Assembly (NCBI RefSeq): GCF_018327645.1
Contig: NZ_BMAY01000007.1
Span: 1 to 64,000 of the forward strand
Direction: 5' to 3'
DNA: 64,000 nt
DNA from: Lactobacillus corticis
GTDB lineage: Bacteria > Bacillota > Bacilli > Lactobacillales > Lactobacillaceae
Positions within the stretch are counted from its first letter, which is position 1. Each line of letters begins with the position of its first letter. This document shows, piece after piece, positions 10,620 through 20,274 of the stretch. Made by a program: the position numbers and the translations under genes. The notes beneath the pieces were generated by a model. The model did not search any database. It worked only from the letters and a program-made list of their open reading frames with translations, and was not told the origin of the DNA.

Positions 10620-10931
10620 TCACACTCCTTCTTTAATTTTCTTCATAAGGGCAAGGCTAAATCCTTGGTCAAGGATCCCTAATACTTTGCGTTTTTGACC
10701 AATCGCATGCCCAATTTCGGCTGCGGTAAAGGTTTGTACAAGCTCAAGGTGATTAAGGCGACAAGCCCGCTCTACCTTCTCCAAGGTATTAGCTTGGCAG
10801 TCGCTAGCAATTACCACTAGTTTAACTTTTTGGGCCTTGATGCCTAAAAGGACTGTCTCGGTTCCACTGACCAGTTTTCCCGCCTTTTTGATCAAACCTA
10901 AGAAATTTAATGCTTTTTGTCGTTTATCCAA
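10620..10931 (-). CDS. ylxQ: YlxQ, L7Ae-family RNA-binding protein
   Basis: Small (103 residues) L7Ae/L30e-fold protein, expected to bind kink-turn RNA; exact role unsettled. Recognisable features are the N-terminal [20 protein letters not shown] and the central [13 protein letters not shown] strand. The start is TTG at 10931, with GGTGAT (inside the end of ylxR) as ribosome binding site, so it is probably translationally coupled to ylxR. Position between ylxR and infB is the strongest support. Confidence 0.9.
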   Translation of the reverse strand: MDKRQKALNFLGLIKKAGKLVSGTETVLLGIKAQKVKLVVIASDCQANTLEKVERACRLNHLELVQTFTAAEIGHAIGQKRKVLGILDQGFSLALMKKIKEGV

Positions 10932-10933
10932 AA

Positions 10934-11230
10934 CTATTTATCACCAAACAATTCTTTTCTGGCTTTTTGGTGGTCAACATAAGCAAAAAGTTCGTCATAA
11001 AAAGAGTCTGGGATTTGTGTTCCAAGACTTCTGTCCAACACTTTATGCTTGCGCGCTTCTTCAATCTTATCTGGTTCCAAAGAAACATAGGCGCCTCGGC
11101 CAGGTTTTTTGCCAGTTGGATCCACACTAACTTCTTGCTCTTTATTGATGACTATCCGAACCAGTTCCTTCTTTGGACGCATGGTTTCGGTTAATAAGTC
11201 TTTCCGCATTGGGATTTTTCTTTTTTTCAA
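10934..11230 (-). CDS. ylxR: YlxR, nusA-operon RNA-binding protein
   Basis: DUF448/YlxR family, 98 residues, reported in other Firmicutes as a small RNA- or DNA-binding regulator. The core is RKDLLTETMRPKKELVRIV and the GKKPGRGAYVS segment, both highly conserved in the family. TTG start at 11230, with GGGTGAT upstream. Lies directly after nusA and before ylxQ. Usual RKCxxT-type Cys is replaced here (RKDLLT), so no metal-binding role is implied. Confidence 0.9.
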   Translation of the reverse strand: MKKRKIPMRKDLLTETMRPKKELVRIVINKEQEVSVDPTGKKPGRGAYVSLEPDKIEEARKHKVLDRSLGTQIPDSFYDELFAYVDHQKARKELFGDK

Positions 11231-11239
11231 AAAATCACC

Positions 11240-12367
11240 CTATTCTTCGTTATTATTTTCGTCATTAGCTGAAGTTTGTTCAGAATCGGCTGAGTCGGGT
11301 TCGCTATTTTCTGTATCCTCATCAACAAATTCTACTTCAGATTCAGGTCTAATGTCGATTTTATAGCCTGTCAAACGGGCAGCAAGACGAACGTTTTGTC
11401 CTCTCTTACCAATTGCTAAAGATAATTGGTAGTCTGGGACAATTACCAATGCACTTTTAGCTTCATCGTCTTCGCCGAATTGAACAGCAATGACTTCAGC
11501 AGGATTTAAAGCATTAGCAATGTAATCAGATGGATCATCTTCATACTGCACGATGTCGATATTTTCGCCACCTAGTTCATTAACGACATTTTGCACCCGG
11601 GCACCTCTTTGACCAACGCAAGTACCAACAGGATCGATATTAGGGTCGTTAGACTTAACGGCCATCTTGGTCCGATCGCCAGCTTCTCTTGCAATTGACA
11701 CAATTTCGACAGTCCCATCATAAATTTCAGGAACTTCTTGTTCAAATAACCGCTTTACTACATCTGGTGCCGTCCGGGAAACCGTGATCTGTGCCCCTTT
11801 GGAGTCACTGCCGACATGAGTTACCAAGACTCTAACTTGATCTTGAGGATTGTAGGTCTCATTTGGCATTTGATCACGTTGTGGCATAACTGCTTCAACA
11901 TTATCAATCTTAATATAAACAAAACGGTTGTCAGTCCGTTCAACAGTACCGGTTACCAGCTCGTCTTGATATTGGCTATATTCATCGATAATGTGGTTTC
12001 TTTCGGCTTCGCGTAAACGTTGCATAATGACCTGCTTAGCTGTTTGCGCAGCAATGCGGCCAAAGTTTTTAGGAGTTACTTCAAACCGAATTTCATCACC
12101 AATCTCATAAGCACGATTTATGGCTAGGGCATCTTCAAGGCTTACTTCTAAGCGTTCATCTTGAACTTCCTCAACAACAGTCTTTACTGCCATGACTTTG
12201 AAATCGCCTTTGCGTTCATCAAAATCAACTTCAACATTCTGGGCTTGATTGTAGTTTTTCTTATAGGCTGCGACCAGCGCTGCTTCAATCGCATCAATAA
12301 TAATTTCTTTCTTTATACCTTTAGTTTTTTCAAGCGTTGCGAATGCTTCTAGCATTTCTTTCGACAT
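11240..12367 (-). CDS. nusA: Transcription termination/antitermination factor NusA
   Basis: Binds RNA polymerase and nascent RNA, promoting pausing and intrinsic termination. 375 residues: N-terminal RNAP-binding domain (1-125), S1 domain (about 130-200, TGTVERTDNRFVYIKI), KH1 (DPVGTCVGQRGARVQNVV) and KH2 (LAIGKRGQNVRLAARLTGY), then an acidic tail rich in Glu, Asp and Asn. It lacks the extra C-terminal repeats of E. coli NusA, normal for Firmicutes. ATG start; ribosome binding site AAAGGCTGAT is somewhat distant. The operon leader carries a terminator that may be NusA's own target. Confidence 0.97.
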   Translation of the reverse strand: MSKEMLEAFATLEKTKGIKKEIIIDAIEAALVAAYKKNYNQAQNVEVDFDERKGDFKVMAVKTVVEEVQDERLEVSLEDALAINRAYEIGDEIRFEVTPKNFGRIAAQTAKQVIMQRLREAERNHIIDEYSQYQDELVTGTVERTDNRFVYIKIDNVEAVMPQRDQMPNETYNPQDQVRVLVTHVGSDSKGAQITVSRTAPDVVKRLFEQEVPEIYDGTVEIVSIAREAGDRTKMAVKSNDPNIDPVGTCVGQRGARVQNVVNELGGENIDIVQYEDDPSDYIANALNPAEVIAVQFGEDDEAKSALVIVPDYQLSLAIGKRGQNVRLAARLTGYKIDIRPESEVEFVDEDTENSEPDSADSEQTSANDENNNEE

Positions 12368-12385
12368 AGTTTTTAATCAGCCTTT

Positions 12386-12862
12386 CTAAAATTCAATCGC
12401 AAAACGGGCATTTGCAATCAGTTTCCGGGGAATCGTTAAAACTTTTTGACGGGTCTTAACTTTCACCAGCAACTCAATTGCTTCATCATCAATTGCCTGC
12501 AGCGTACCCTCAAAAACTTTCTCGCCAGCTATTTTCTGATATAGTCCCACATGAATATATTCACCGACGGCCTTTTGCCAATCTTTAGCATTTTTAATTG
12601 GACGCTCAATGCCCGGAGAGGAAAGTTCCAAAACATACGGATCTGGTAAGGGATCTGGTTCCATCCCATCCAGCTTTTCACCGACCAACTCACTTAAGTC
12701 TGCAATTTCCGCAATATCAATACCATTAGGCTCTTGATCAACGTAAATCCGCAGGTAATTTTGGCCTTTTTCTTTTACATATTCAAGGTCGACTAATTCG
12801 TCGCCTCTCTTGGTAATAATTGGCTCAATTGCTGAGCGGATGAGATCAGTTAATTTTGACAA
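12386..12862 (-). CDS. rimP: Ribosome maturation factor RimP
   Basis: Needed for 30S assembly. The 158-residue protein begins [15 protein letters not shown] and contains the conserved [17 protein letters not shown] and [14 protein letters not shown] motifs. I start it at TTG 12862, preceded by an excellent GGAGGAG. An in-frame ATG at 12904 would lie within the terminator hairpin of the leader and is unlikely. First gene of rimP-nusA-ylxR-ylxQ-infB-rbfA. Confidence 0.95.
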   Translation of the reverse strand: MSKLTDLIRSAIEPIITKRGDELVDLEYVKEKGQNYLRIYVDQEPNGIDIAEIADLSELVGEKLDGMEPDPLPDPYVLELSSPGIERPIKNAKDWQKAVGEYIHVGLYQKIAGEKVFEGTLQAIDDEAIELLVKVKTRQKVLTIPRKLIANARFAIEF

Positions 12863-12879
12863 AAAAACTCCTCCGTATG

Positions 12880-12906
12880 AAAAAGAGTGAGCATTTCTGC
12901 TCACTC
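12880..12906 (-). terminator. Terminator after polC, also leader attenuator candidate for the nusA operon
   Basis: Perfect 9-bp stem 12885-12893/12898-12906 with a four-base loop, followed on minus by five U. The promoter at 12963-12935 is upstream of the hairpin and the rimP ribosome binding site is directly downstream, so transcripts from that promoter must pass it. In Bacillus subtilis NusA is known to limit its own synthesis by stimulating termination in its 5' UTR; this layout is compatible. Confidence 0.85.
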
Positions 12907-12934
12907 GAATTTATCTTATTCGAACTTCCATAAT

Positions 12935-12963
12935 ATCTTACCATAGATTAGGGAAAATTCCAA
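12935..12963 (-). promoter_or_regulatory. Promoter of the rimP-nusA-infB operon
   Basis: On minus, -35 TTGGAA (12963-12958), a 17-base spacer ending TGG, and -10 TAAGAT (12940-12935), which makes an extended -10. A perfect 12-bp palindrome TTGTCTTGACAA lies just upstream (12968-12979). Confidence 0.65.
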
Positions 12964-12993
12964 TTTTTTGTCTTGACAACGCAAATTTTATTG

Positions 12994-15900
12994 TTAGAAC
13001 AAGGAAAGCTGGTTTTGTTCAGGCAGTCCTTCCAGAACACCGTTGGTTTCAAAGTATTCCATGATTGAAGCTGACACTTTTCCGCGCTTAGCCAAATCTT
13101 CTTTCGATAAGAACTTTTGTTCCGTTCTGGCAGCAACGATTTGCTTAGCGGCATTATCCCCTAGACCAGGGACCGCATTAAATGGCGCCAAAATAGTGTG
13201 CTTATCGAGAATCTTGAACCGCAAGGCTTCTGATTTGTCCAAATCAACCATTTTAATCTTGATGCCGCGTTCCAAGCATTCATTAGCAATTTCCAGGACC
13301 GTTTGCAAAGATTTTTCCTTGGCGCTGGCATCTAAACCTTTGGCTTGCAACTCTTTAAGGCGGGCCTTAGTAGTGTTTTTACCGTGACTCATTGCTACCA
13401 AATCATAATCCTTAGCTCGGATTGACAAATAAGCAGTGTAGTAAATTTCTGGGTAATAAACTTTAAACCAAGCAATTCGCAAAGCCATTACGATATAAGC
13501 AGTCGCATGGGCTTTAGGGAACATGTACTTAATCTTTAAACAAGAAGGAATATACCAATCGGGAATTTTATCATTCTGCTTTAACACGGCCATATCTTCA
13601 TCGCTGATTCCGCGACCATGCCGCACGCTTTCCATAGTTGAAAAGGCGACTTCTGGTTTTACGCCCCAGTGAATTAAGTCCATCATAATGTTATCCCGAC
13701 AACCGATAACATCCTTCAATTTGCAGGTGCCTTGATTGATTAGTTCTTCAGCATTACCTAACCAAACATCGGTCCCGTGGGACAGCCCGGAAATTTGCAG
13801 CAACTCAGAGAAAGTAGTTGGTTTGGTTTCTTCAAGCATGCCGCGGACAAACCTGGTTCCAAATTCTGGTACGCCTAAGGTCCCAGTTTCTGAACCAATT
13901 TGTTCTGGGGTAACTCCAAGAGCCTCGGTTCCCGAGAACAGACTCATTACGCCGGGATCATCAGGTGGAATCGTAGTTGGATCAACACCAGATAAATCCT
14001 GCAACATCCGGATCATGGTGGGATCATCGTGACCTAGAATATCAAACTTTAAGATGTTGTCATGGATCGAGTGGAAGTCAAAGTGCGTTGTCAACCAGGC
14101 AGCACTAGTGTCATCGGCAGGATATTGCACGGGTGTAAAGTCATAGATGTCCATATCATCAGGAACGACCACGATGCCAGCCGGGTGCTGTCCAGTAGTC
14201 CGTTTGACTCCAGAAACTCCGGCTGCCAAACGATCTAGTTCGGCGTTACGCAAGTTCATTTCATGTTCTTCATCATAATGCTTGGCATAGCCATATGCTG
14301 TTTTATCGGCAACAGTGGCAATGGTTCCCGCCCGATAACTATTGTCAGGGCCAAACATTACGCGAATAAAGTTATGAGCAACCGGCTGGTAGTCCCCGGA
14401 AAAGTTCAAATCGATATCAGGAACCTTATCTCCATGGAAGCCTAAGAATGTAGCAAAAGGAATATCCTGTCCATCCTTGACTAATTCTGCTCCGCACTCG
14501 GGACATTTCTTATCCGGCAAGTCGTAACCTGAACCGTATTCTCCGTTTTCAAAAAATTTTGACCACTTGCATTCAGGGCAGCGATAATGCGGTGCTAACG
14601 GATTAACCTCAGTAATTCCTGACATTGTGGCTACTAAACTAGACCCTACCGAACCTCTGGAGCCAACCAAATAACCATCTTTATTTGATTTGGCCACTAG
14701 ACGTTGAGAAATCAGATAAATAACTGCATAACCATTTGAAATAATCGAGTTTAATTCCAACTTAATCCGGTCTTCGACAATTTTAGGCAAAGGCTTGCCA
14801 TAAAGTTCGTAGGCTTTATTATAGGTCAGATCGGTCATTTCCTGATCAGCATTGTCAATATGGGGTGGATATAAGCCGTCTTTAATCGGGGCAATTTCTT
14901 CCGTTTCCGCTGCCAGCTGGTTAGGATTGGTGATCACAACTTCTTTTGCTAAATCCTCCCCTAAAAAGCTAAACGCATCCAACATTTCTTGCGTCGTGTA
15001 GAAATGCAGATCGGGTTGCGGTTTATTCCGATTAGGGTTGCTGCGCTGCGCCGAAATTAAGATAGTCCGATAAATGTTTTCGTACGGTTCAACGTAATGG
15101 GCATCCCCTGTTGCCATCACCGGCTTATGCAATTCTTTGCCTAGTTTGCAGATATTGGTTAGGATTTCTTCAAGTTCGGCTTCATCCTTAATTAGGCCAT
15201 CTTCAATTAATTGAGCGTAATTTGCCGGAGGCTGAATTTCCAAAAAGTCGTAAAATTTAGCTTTTTCTCGCGCTTCATCATAACCTTTTTGCATCATCGC
15301 TACAAAGACATCGCCCATATTGCATCCTGACCCGTAATATAAGCCCTTATGCAAATCTATTAAATCGGACTTGGGCGTTCGAGGAAGACGGTAAAAATAT
15401 TTGGTTGAAGCTAAGGATACTAACTGATAAAGATTCTTCAAGCCAGCTTGATCTTTGGCAATTACGGTAACATGGCTTGGCTTTGCCCGCTTGAATACCT
15501 GACCACCCTTAGCATAATCATTCATTTTGCCAAGATTATCTTCTCCATATTTGGCAACAAAAGCATCCAAAAGCTTGTACATTAAGTATCCAGTAGCTTC
15601 AGCATCTTGATTTGCGCGGTGGTGATGCTCCAAAACGACATTATATTTCTTTGACAAAGAATCCAAGGTGTGACGAGATTGTTCAGGGTGGAGCAAACGT
15701 GAAACTTCCAGAGTATCTACAACTGGCTGCGTTATTTCTGCAAGACCCGCTCTCCTTAGTGCGGCATTCACAAAACCTACGTCAAACTGAACGTTATGTC
15801 CACATAGCGGACGATCGCCATAAAAATCCTGGAACTGCTTGATAACAACTGCTTCATCGTCAGCTGCTTGAACCATCTCATCAGTAATCGAGGTCAGGTT

Positions 15901-17295
15901 AATTGTCTGCTCGCTTAAAGGATGATGCGGATTAATGAACTTATCAAAACGTTCAATTACTTCCCCATCCTTCATCTTGACTGCCCCAATTTCAATGATG
16001 GTGTCATAAACTGAGGATAAACCAGTCGTTTCAACGTCGAAAATGACGAATTCACGATCATGATAAGTCATGTCAGCCGGATTTAGGATTAAGAGCGCAT
16101 GATCATCAACCATATTCGCTTCTAATCCATACAGGATCTTAACTCCTAACTTCTTACCAGCTGAATAGGCTTCCGGGAATGATTGGACATCGCCATGATC
16201 GGTTATGGCAATGGCTTTTTGCCCAAACTTGCTAGCCGCTGTGATAAATTCCGTCGGCGTGCTAGTTGCGTCCAACTGGCTCATATTAGTATGCAAATGC
16301 AGTTCTACCCGTTTTTCATCGCCTTGATACTTTTCAGTTCTGCCAACGTGCGTCACCACTTCAAAACTTGCAATATTAAAGACAACATCATGTTCCCACT
16401 GGTCTTCGGCAACGCTACCTTGCATTTTAGCCCAGACTCCAGGCTTTAACCCAGAAAGATACTCTATTTGATCTTTATCAGAAACAAATTTCTTAAAGCC
16501 AATCGAATCACTATAATCAGTTATTTCACCAGTAAAAATAACTGAGCCATTCTTTAATTCGCGCTGATCAATCTTAAAGATATTTCCTTCAATAACAACA
16601 TTACGAGAACCATCTTCTAGCGATTTAATTGGACTTACTTTGATGTTATTATCAAGTTTCCGTTCGCCGTAGCTGCCTCGCTTCGTTTGCCGTGGTTTGG
16701 GCTTAGGTTTATCAGGAATTTCTTCAAAGGCCTTTTGCATGCTTTGATCATGTTCTTCCTGAAGTTTTTCCAAACTAATAAAGTTATTATCCTCGGCTGC
16801 TTCTTTTCTTTGAGTAACAAATTTCAAATTGAAAAAGCCATAGTTGCGCATTTCGAGGGACAAGCGATCCAAAGCCTGTTGTTCCAACATTCCGTCAATA
16901 ATTTGATTATCCACCGGAATGATCCAGCGACCAGAATTCTTCTTTGGCTGTTGCTGAGCCAGAAATTCTTTTGCAGGACGTTCAATAACCTCTGAGTTTT
17001 TTACTGAATACTGCCAATAGTTTGGAAGATATTGATCTGATCCATCTTTGGTGCTGATGGAAAGATGAACATTTACGAAATCATTGAATGAAGTCGCAAT
17101 ACTTTGTACCAAAGCATAATAAGTATCAAATTGCAAAGGAGTGTCAAAAAGAACGTGGATATCCCACTTGTGTTCTTTAGCGTAAACATCCACGTTCTCA
17201 ATTTGGCCTTGTTGCAAAAGATCATTATCCTGAAAACTATCGGGAAACTTGATTTGTTTTAACAGTTTTAGGAATAATTCGTTTTTATCTGTCAC
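12994..17295 (-). CDS. polC: DNA polymerase III PolC-type, alpha subunit with proofreading exonuclease
   Basis: Main replicative polymerase of low-GC Gram-positives. 1433 residues: N-terminal tau-binding region, OB fold (about 230-320), PHP domain split by an inserted DEDD 3'-5' exonuclease (VELHLHTNMSQLDATS; FVIFDVETTGLSSVYDTIIEIG; HNVQFDVGFVNAALR), then the polymerase core with the VGSRGSVGSSLVATMSGI and DIDLNFSGDYQP motifs and a zinc-binding CPEC/CPEC loop. GTG start four bases after proS, with only a weak ribosome binding site, so coupling to proS is likely. Last gene of the pyrH-to-polC run, followed by a strong terminator. Confidence 0.98.
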   Translation of the reverse strand: MTDKNELFLKLLKQIKFPDSFQDNDLLQQGQIENVDVYAKEHKWDIHVLFDTPLQFDTYYALVQSIATSFNDFVNVHLSISTKDGSDQYLPNYWQYSVKNSEVIERPAKEFLAQQQPKKNSGRWIIPVDNQIIDGMLEQQALDRLSLEMRNYGFFNLKFVTQRKEAAEDNNFISLEKLQEEHDQSMQKAFEEIPDKPKPKPRQTKRGSYGERKLDNNIKVSPIKSLEDGSRNVVIEGNIFKIDQRELKNGSVIFTGEITDYSDSIGFKKFVSDKDQIEYLSGLKPGVWAKMQGSVAEDQWEHDVVFNIASFEVVTHVGRTEKYQGDEKRVELHLHTNMSQLDATSTPTEFITAASKFGQKAIAITDHGDVQSFPEAYSAGKKLGVKILYGLEANMVDDHALLILNPADMTYHDREFVIFDVETTGLSSVYDTIIEIGAVKMKDGEVIERFDKFINPHHPLSEQTINLTSITDEMVQAADDEAVVIKQFQDFYGDRPLCGHNVQFDVGFVNAALRRAGLAEITQPVVDTLEVSRLLHPEQSRHTLDSLSKKYNVVLEHHHRANQDAEATGYLMYKLLDAFVAKYGEDNLGKMNDYAKGGQVFKRAKPSHVTVIAKDQAGLKNLYQLVSLASTKYFYRLPRTPKSDLIDLHKGLYYGSGCNMGDVFVAMMQKGYDEAREKAKFYDFLEIQPPANYAQLIEDGLIKDEAELEEILTNICKLGKELHKPVMATGDAHYVEPYENIYRTILISAQRSNPNRNKPQPDLHFYTTQEMLDAFSFLGEDLAKEVVITNPNQLAAETEEIAPIKDGLYPPHIDNADQEMTDLTYNKAYELYGKPLPKIVEDRIKLELNSIISNGYAVIYLISQRLVAKSNKDGYLVGSRGSVGSSLVATMSGITEVNPLAPHYRCPECKWSKFFENGEYGSGYDLPDKKCPECGAELVKDGQDIPFATFLGFHGDKVPDIDLNFSGDYQPVAHNFIRVMFGPDNSYRAGTIATVADKTAYGYAKHYDEEHEMNLRNAELDRLAAGVSGVKRTTGQHPAGIVVVPDDMDIYDFTPVQYPADDTSAAWLTTHFDFHSIHDNILKFDILGHDDPTMIRMLQDLSGVDPTTIPPDDPGVMSLFSGTEALGVTPEQIGSETGTLGVPEFGTRFVRGMLEETKPTTFSELLQISGLSHGTDVWLGNAEELINQGTCKLKDVIGCRDNIMMDLIHWGVKPEVAFSTMESVRHGRGISDEDMAVLKQNDKIPDWYIPSCLKIKYMFPKAHATAYIVMALRIAWFKVYYPEIYYTAYLSIRAKDYDLVAMSHGKNTTKARLKELQAKGLDASAKEKSLQTVLEIANECLERGIKIKMVDLDKSEALRFKILDKHTILAPFNAVPGLGDNAAKQIVAARTEQKFLSKEDLAKRGKVSASIMEYFETNGVLEGLPEQNQLSLF

Positions 17296-17299
17296 AATC

Positions 17300-19000
17300 T
17301 TAACCTAACAATTCTGTTGCATAAGCTTTTAATTCATCAACTGACATTTCTTGTGCCTTATCTTCAGTTGGCTGCTTAACTTCAACAATCCCATCCTTGG
17401 CCTTTTTACCAATGGTGATTCTAATTGGAGCCCCAACTAAATCAGCATCGGCAAACTTGACCCCAGCACGTTCTTTTCGATCATCATAAAGAACGTCATA
17501 TTTCTTGCTTAATTCGTCGTACAACTTATTAGCAAGGTCGGTTTGTGCATCATCATTCATCTTCATTTGGACTAAATGAATTGAATATGGTGCTACCTCT
17601 TTTGGCCAAGCAACACCATGTTCCGTCTGATGTTGTTCAACAATAGCAGACAGCATCCGAGAAACACCGATTCCGTATGAACCCATAATTACTGGTTGAG
17701 CCTTACCGTTTTGATCCAGGAACTTGGCTCCCATGGTTTCTGTGTAGTAAGTCCCCAACTTAAAGATGTGACCAACTTCGATTGAAGTAATAAATTTAAG
17801 CGGCAAATGATCTACTGGGTCTGGTTCACCTTCATTGGCCGTACGCAAGTCCGCAAATTCGTCAACCTTAAAGTCTCGGTCCAGGTTCGTGTTGGCATAT
17901 TGGAAACCAGTTTCATTGGCTCCTACAACAAAATTGGATAATCCCTTAACCGTTTCATCGGCAATAATCTTGTCTGCCCAAGCAGCTTTAATCGGTCCAA
18001 CGCCACCCTTAGCAGCACCAGTAATTGCCTTCAGTTCATCGTCATTGGCAACGCGCAGCGAATCGCAATCAAGCGCATGGGTCAACTTAACTTCATTGAC
18101 TTCCTTATCGCCTCTAATTAAGACTAAGACCTTGTCTTTTTCGTCTACAATGTAAAGCACGCTCTTGACGATTCTAGTAGCAGGAACATGCATAAATTCG
18201 GCTAATTGTGCGATGGTTTCTTGACCAGGAGTTGCCACTTTTTCAAGGGCCTTTGGATCTTCCGGTTCTTGCTTAAAGGTGTCAATTGAAACAGCCATTT
18301 CCAAGTTAGCTGCATAAGTTCCAGTTTCGTTGGTAGCGATCGTGTCTTCCCCAGCTGCAGCAGGAGCTTGGAATTCAGTTGAATTCTTTCCCCCCATCGT
18401 GCCTGAATCGGCAATTACGGGACGCACTTCAACGCCACACCGCGCAAAAATATTCTCGTAAGCTGCTTTTTGGGCATCAAATTGGGCATCCAATTGCTCC
18501 CGACTAGCGGCAAAACTGTAACCGTCATGCATAACAAATTCACGGCCTCTTAATAAGCCAAAACGCGGACGATTTTCATCACGAAACTTGGTCTGAGTTT
18601 GGTACAGCATGATTGGCATCTGCTTGTATGACTTTAAGTTCTTGGCAATAATCTCAGTAAAAGTTTCTTCATGAGTTGGGCCTAAGAGCGATGGACGACC
18701 ATGCCGATCGTTTAATCTAAACATTTCTGCACCATATTTACTCAAACGGCCAGATTCTTCCCATAAAGTTGCTGGTAAAAGGTGAGGCATCAGAACTTCG
18801 GTACAACCAATTTTGTCCATTTCCTGTTCAATGATACCTTCAGCTTTGCGCAACACCCGGTAAGCTAAGGGCAAGTAAGCATAAACACCGGCAGTAACTT
18901 GACGAATATACCCTCCTCGAAGCATAATTTGGTGGCTTTTAGCTACCGCATCAGCCGGCGTTTCTTTCAAGGTCGGCATAAACAAATTTGATTGACGCAT
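17300..19000 (-). CDS. proS: Prolyl-tRNA synthetase (bacterial type with editing insertion)
   Basis: Charges tRNA-Pro. 566 residues, class IIa: motif 2 TKFRDENRPRFGLLRGREF and motif 3 GSYGIGVSRMLSAIVEQH, with the INS editing domain inserted between them (about 230-400, including LVLIRGDKEVNEVKL), then the anticodon-binding domain. ATG start with AAAGGAG upstream. It lies between rseP and polC, as in most Firmicutes; no T-box leader precedes it. Confidence 0.98.
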   Translation of the reverse strand: MRQSNLFMPTLKETPADAVAKSHQIMLRGGYIRQVTAGVYAYLPLAYRVLRKAEGIIEQEMDKIGCTEVLMPHLLPATLWEESGRLSKYGAEMFRLNDRHGRPSLLGPTHEETFTEIIAKNLKSYKQMPIMLYQTQTKFRDENRPRFGLLRGREFVMHDGYSFAASREQLDAQFDAQKAAYENIFARCGVEVRPVIADSGTMGGKNSTEFQAPAAAGEDTIATNETGTYAANLEMAVSIDTFKQEPEDPKALEKVATPGQETIAQLAEFMHVPATRIVKSVLYIVDEKDKVLVLIRGDKEVNEVKLTHALDCDSLRVANDDELKAITGAAKGGVGPIKAAWADKIIADETVKGLSNFVVGANETGFQYANTNLDRDFKVDEFADLRTANEGEPDPVDHLPLKFITSIEVGHIFKLGTYYTETMGAKFLDQNGKAQPVIMGSYGIGVSRMLSAIVEQHQTEHGVAWPKEVAPYSIHLVQMKMNDDAQTDLANKLYDELSKKYDVLYDDRKERAGVKFADADLVGAPIRITIGKKAKDGIVEVKQPTEDKAQEMSVDELKAYATELLG

Positions 19001-19023
19001 AACGATTTTTTCTCCTTTTATTT

Positions 19024-20262
19024 TTATTTGATAAAGTAGCGGTAAATATCATTTCCGGTTACTGCAATAATCAGTACTAATAATACTACAAAACCGACAA
19101 CTTCAACGGCAGTTTCATGTTCTTCTGAAATTGGTTTGCCTCGAATTAATTCAATCAGGTTAAGTAATAATTTACCGCCATCCAAACCTGGGATTGGAAC
19201 TAAGTTAACAATTCCCAGGTTGATGGAAATCATAGCTAGATACATCAGGACATAAGTAAAGCCCATTTGCGAGACTTGTGAGGTTTGAGAATAAATTCCC
19301 ACCGGACCAGAAAGTTTATTCAAACTAAAATGCTGCACAAGGTTGCCTAAAGCACGAAAGATCATCCCAGAAATGTAGACCGCTTCATCCCATCCGCGCT
19401 TAGCTTTGGCACCAAAGCTATTATCGCTTTGAGCCTGAACGCCAATTAGATAAGTCCCTGATTTTTTCTGTGGCGTTATTTTACTGGTGTAAGTCTTACC
19501 GTCACGCTGATAGGAAATGCTAATAGTTTTCCCTTTGCTGGCAGCAATTTTTTCCTGCACTTGACCAAAGGAGGAAATTTTCTTCCCATTAATGGCCGTG
19601 ATCGTATCTCCTTTTTGCAAGACTGAGCTAGCCGGAGAATTTGCTGCTGTTTTGGCAACAGTGGTGGTTTGCGGGCCTATTGAGACAAATGACCAAATCA
19701 TGAATACCACAAATCCCAGCACGATATTCATAAAAGGCCCAGCAAAATTAGTAGCTAACTTTTGCCAAATTCCGGCTTCTTGAAATTGGGTATCCAAGGG
19801 AGCAATAATTAGTTCATTTTTGTTGGTATCGATGATCGTGGCATCATGATCAACTTGATAGGTTTTGGTCTCTGATTCATCACCGTTTTCGTAGCCACTG
19901 ATGGTCAGGTCTTTGACCAAATCTGCCTTGGTAACTCTGACCGGAATTCCCGCAATTGGCATATTGGATTCACTGGCATCAATGCGCACGACCTTGTCAT
20001 GATCCATTTGCAAAACAACTGCACTCCCTGGATCAATCACCGCAGCATCATCGCTACCGGCTAGACGAACGTAACCACCTAACGGCAACCAGCGAATGGT
20101 ATAGGTTGTCGTTGAACGCCGCTTTTGAAATAACTTAGGTCCCATGCCAATAGAGAATTCCCGAACCCGGATTCCGGATTTTTTAGCTACGATAAAATGC
20201 CCGAATTCGTGGACGAAAACGAGCAAACCGAAAATGATTAAAAAGATCAATAAACCCTTCAT
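19024..20262 (-). CDS. rseP: RIP metalloprotease RseP (site-2 protease)
   Basis: Intramembrane zinc protease that cleaves membrane-bound anti-sigma factors or remnant signal peptides. 412 residues; the first membrane helix carries HEFGH at residues 18-22 (HExxH zinc site), a PDZ domain lies near 205-265 (GDTITAINGKKISSFGQVQ) and the LVPIPGLDGGK motif near 350 supplies the third zinc ligand. Four hydrophobic segments. ATG start with AAAAGGA upstream. Part of the cdsA-rseP-proS group. Confidence 0.96.
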   Translation of the reverse strand: MKGLLIFLIIFGLLVFVHEFGHFIVAKKSGIRVREFSIGMGPKLFQKRRSTTTYTIRWLPLGGYVRLAGSDDAAVIDPGSAVVLQMDHDKVVRIDASESNMPIAGIPVRVTKADLVKDLTISGYENGDESETKTYQVDHDATIIDTNKNELIIAPLDTQFQEAGIWQKLATNFAGPFMNIVLGFVVFMIWSFVSIGPQTTTVAKTAANSPASSVLQKGDTITAINGKKISSFGQVQEKIAASKGKTISISYQRDGKTYTSKITPQKKSGTYLIGVQAQSDNSFGAKAKRGWDEAVYISGMIFRALGNLVQHFSLNKLSGPVGIYSQTSQVSQMGFTYVLMYLAMISINLGIVNLVPIPGLDGGKLLLNLIELIRGKPISEEHETAVEVVGFVVLLVLIIAVTGNDIYRYFIK

Positions 20263-20274
20263 AAAATCCTTTTC

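Noticed and set aside
12863-12904. ATG 12904 as rimP start
   Set aside because: It would place the terminator hairpin inside the coding sequence and lacks a ribosome binding site; TTG 12862 has GGAGGAG.
17296-17299. T-box or other leader before polC or proS
   Set aside because: Both genes are inside a tight operon with spacers of 4 to 23 bases; no room for a leader.
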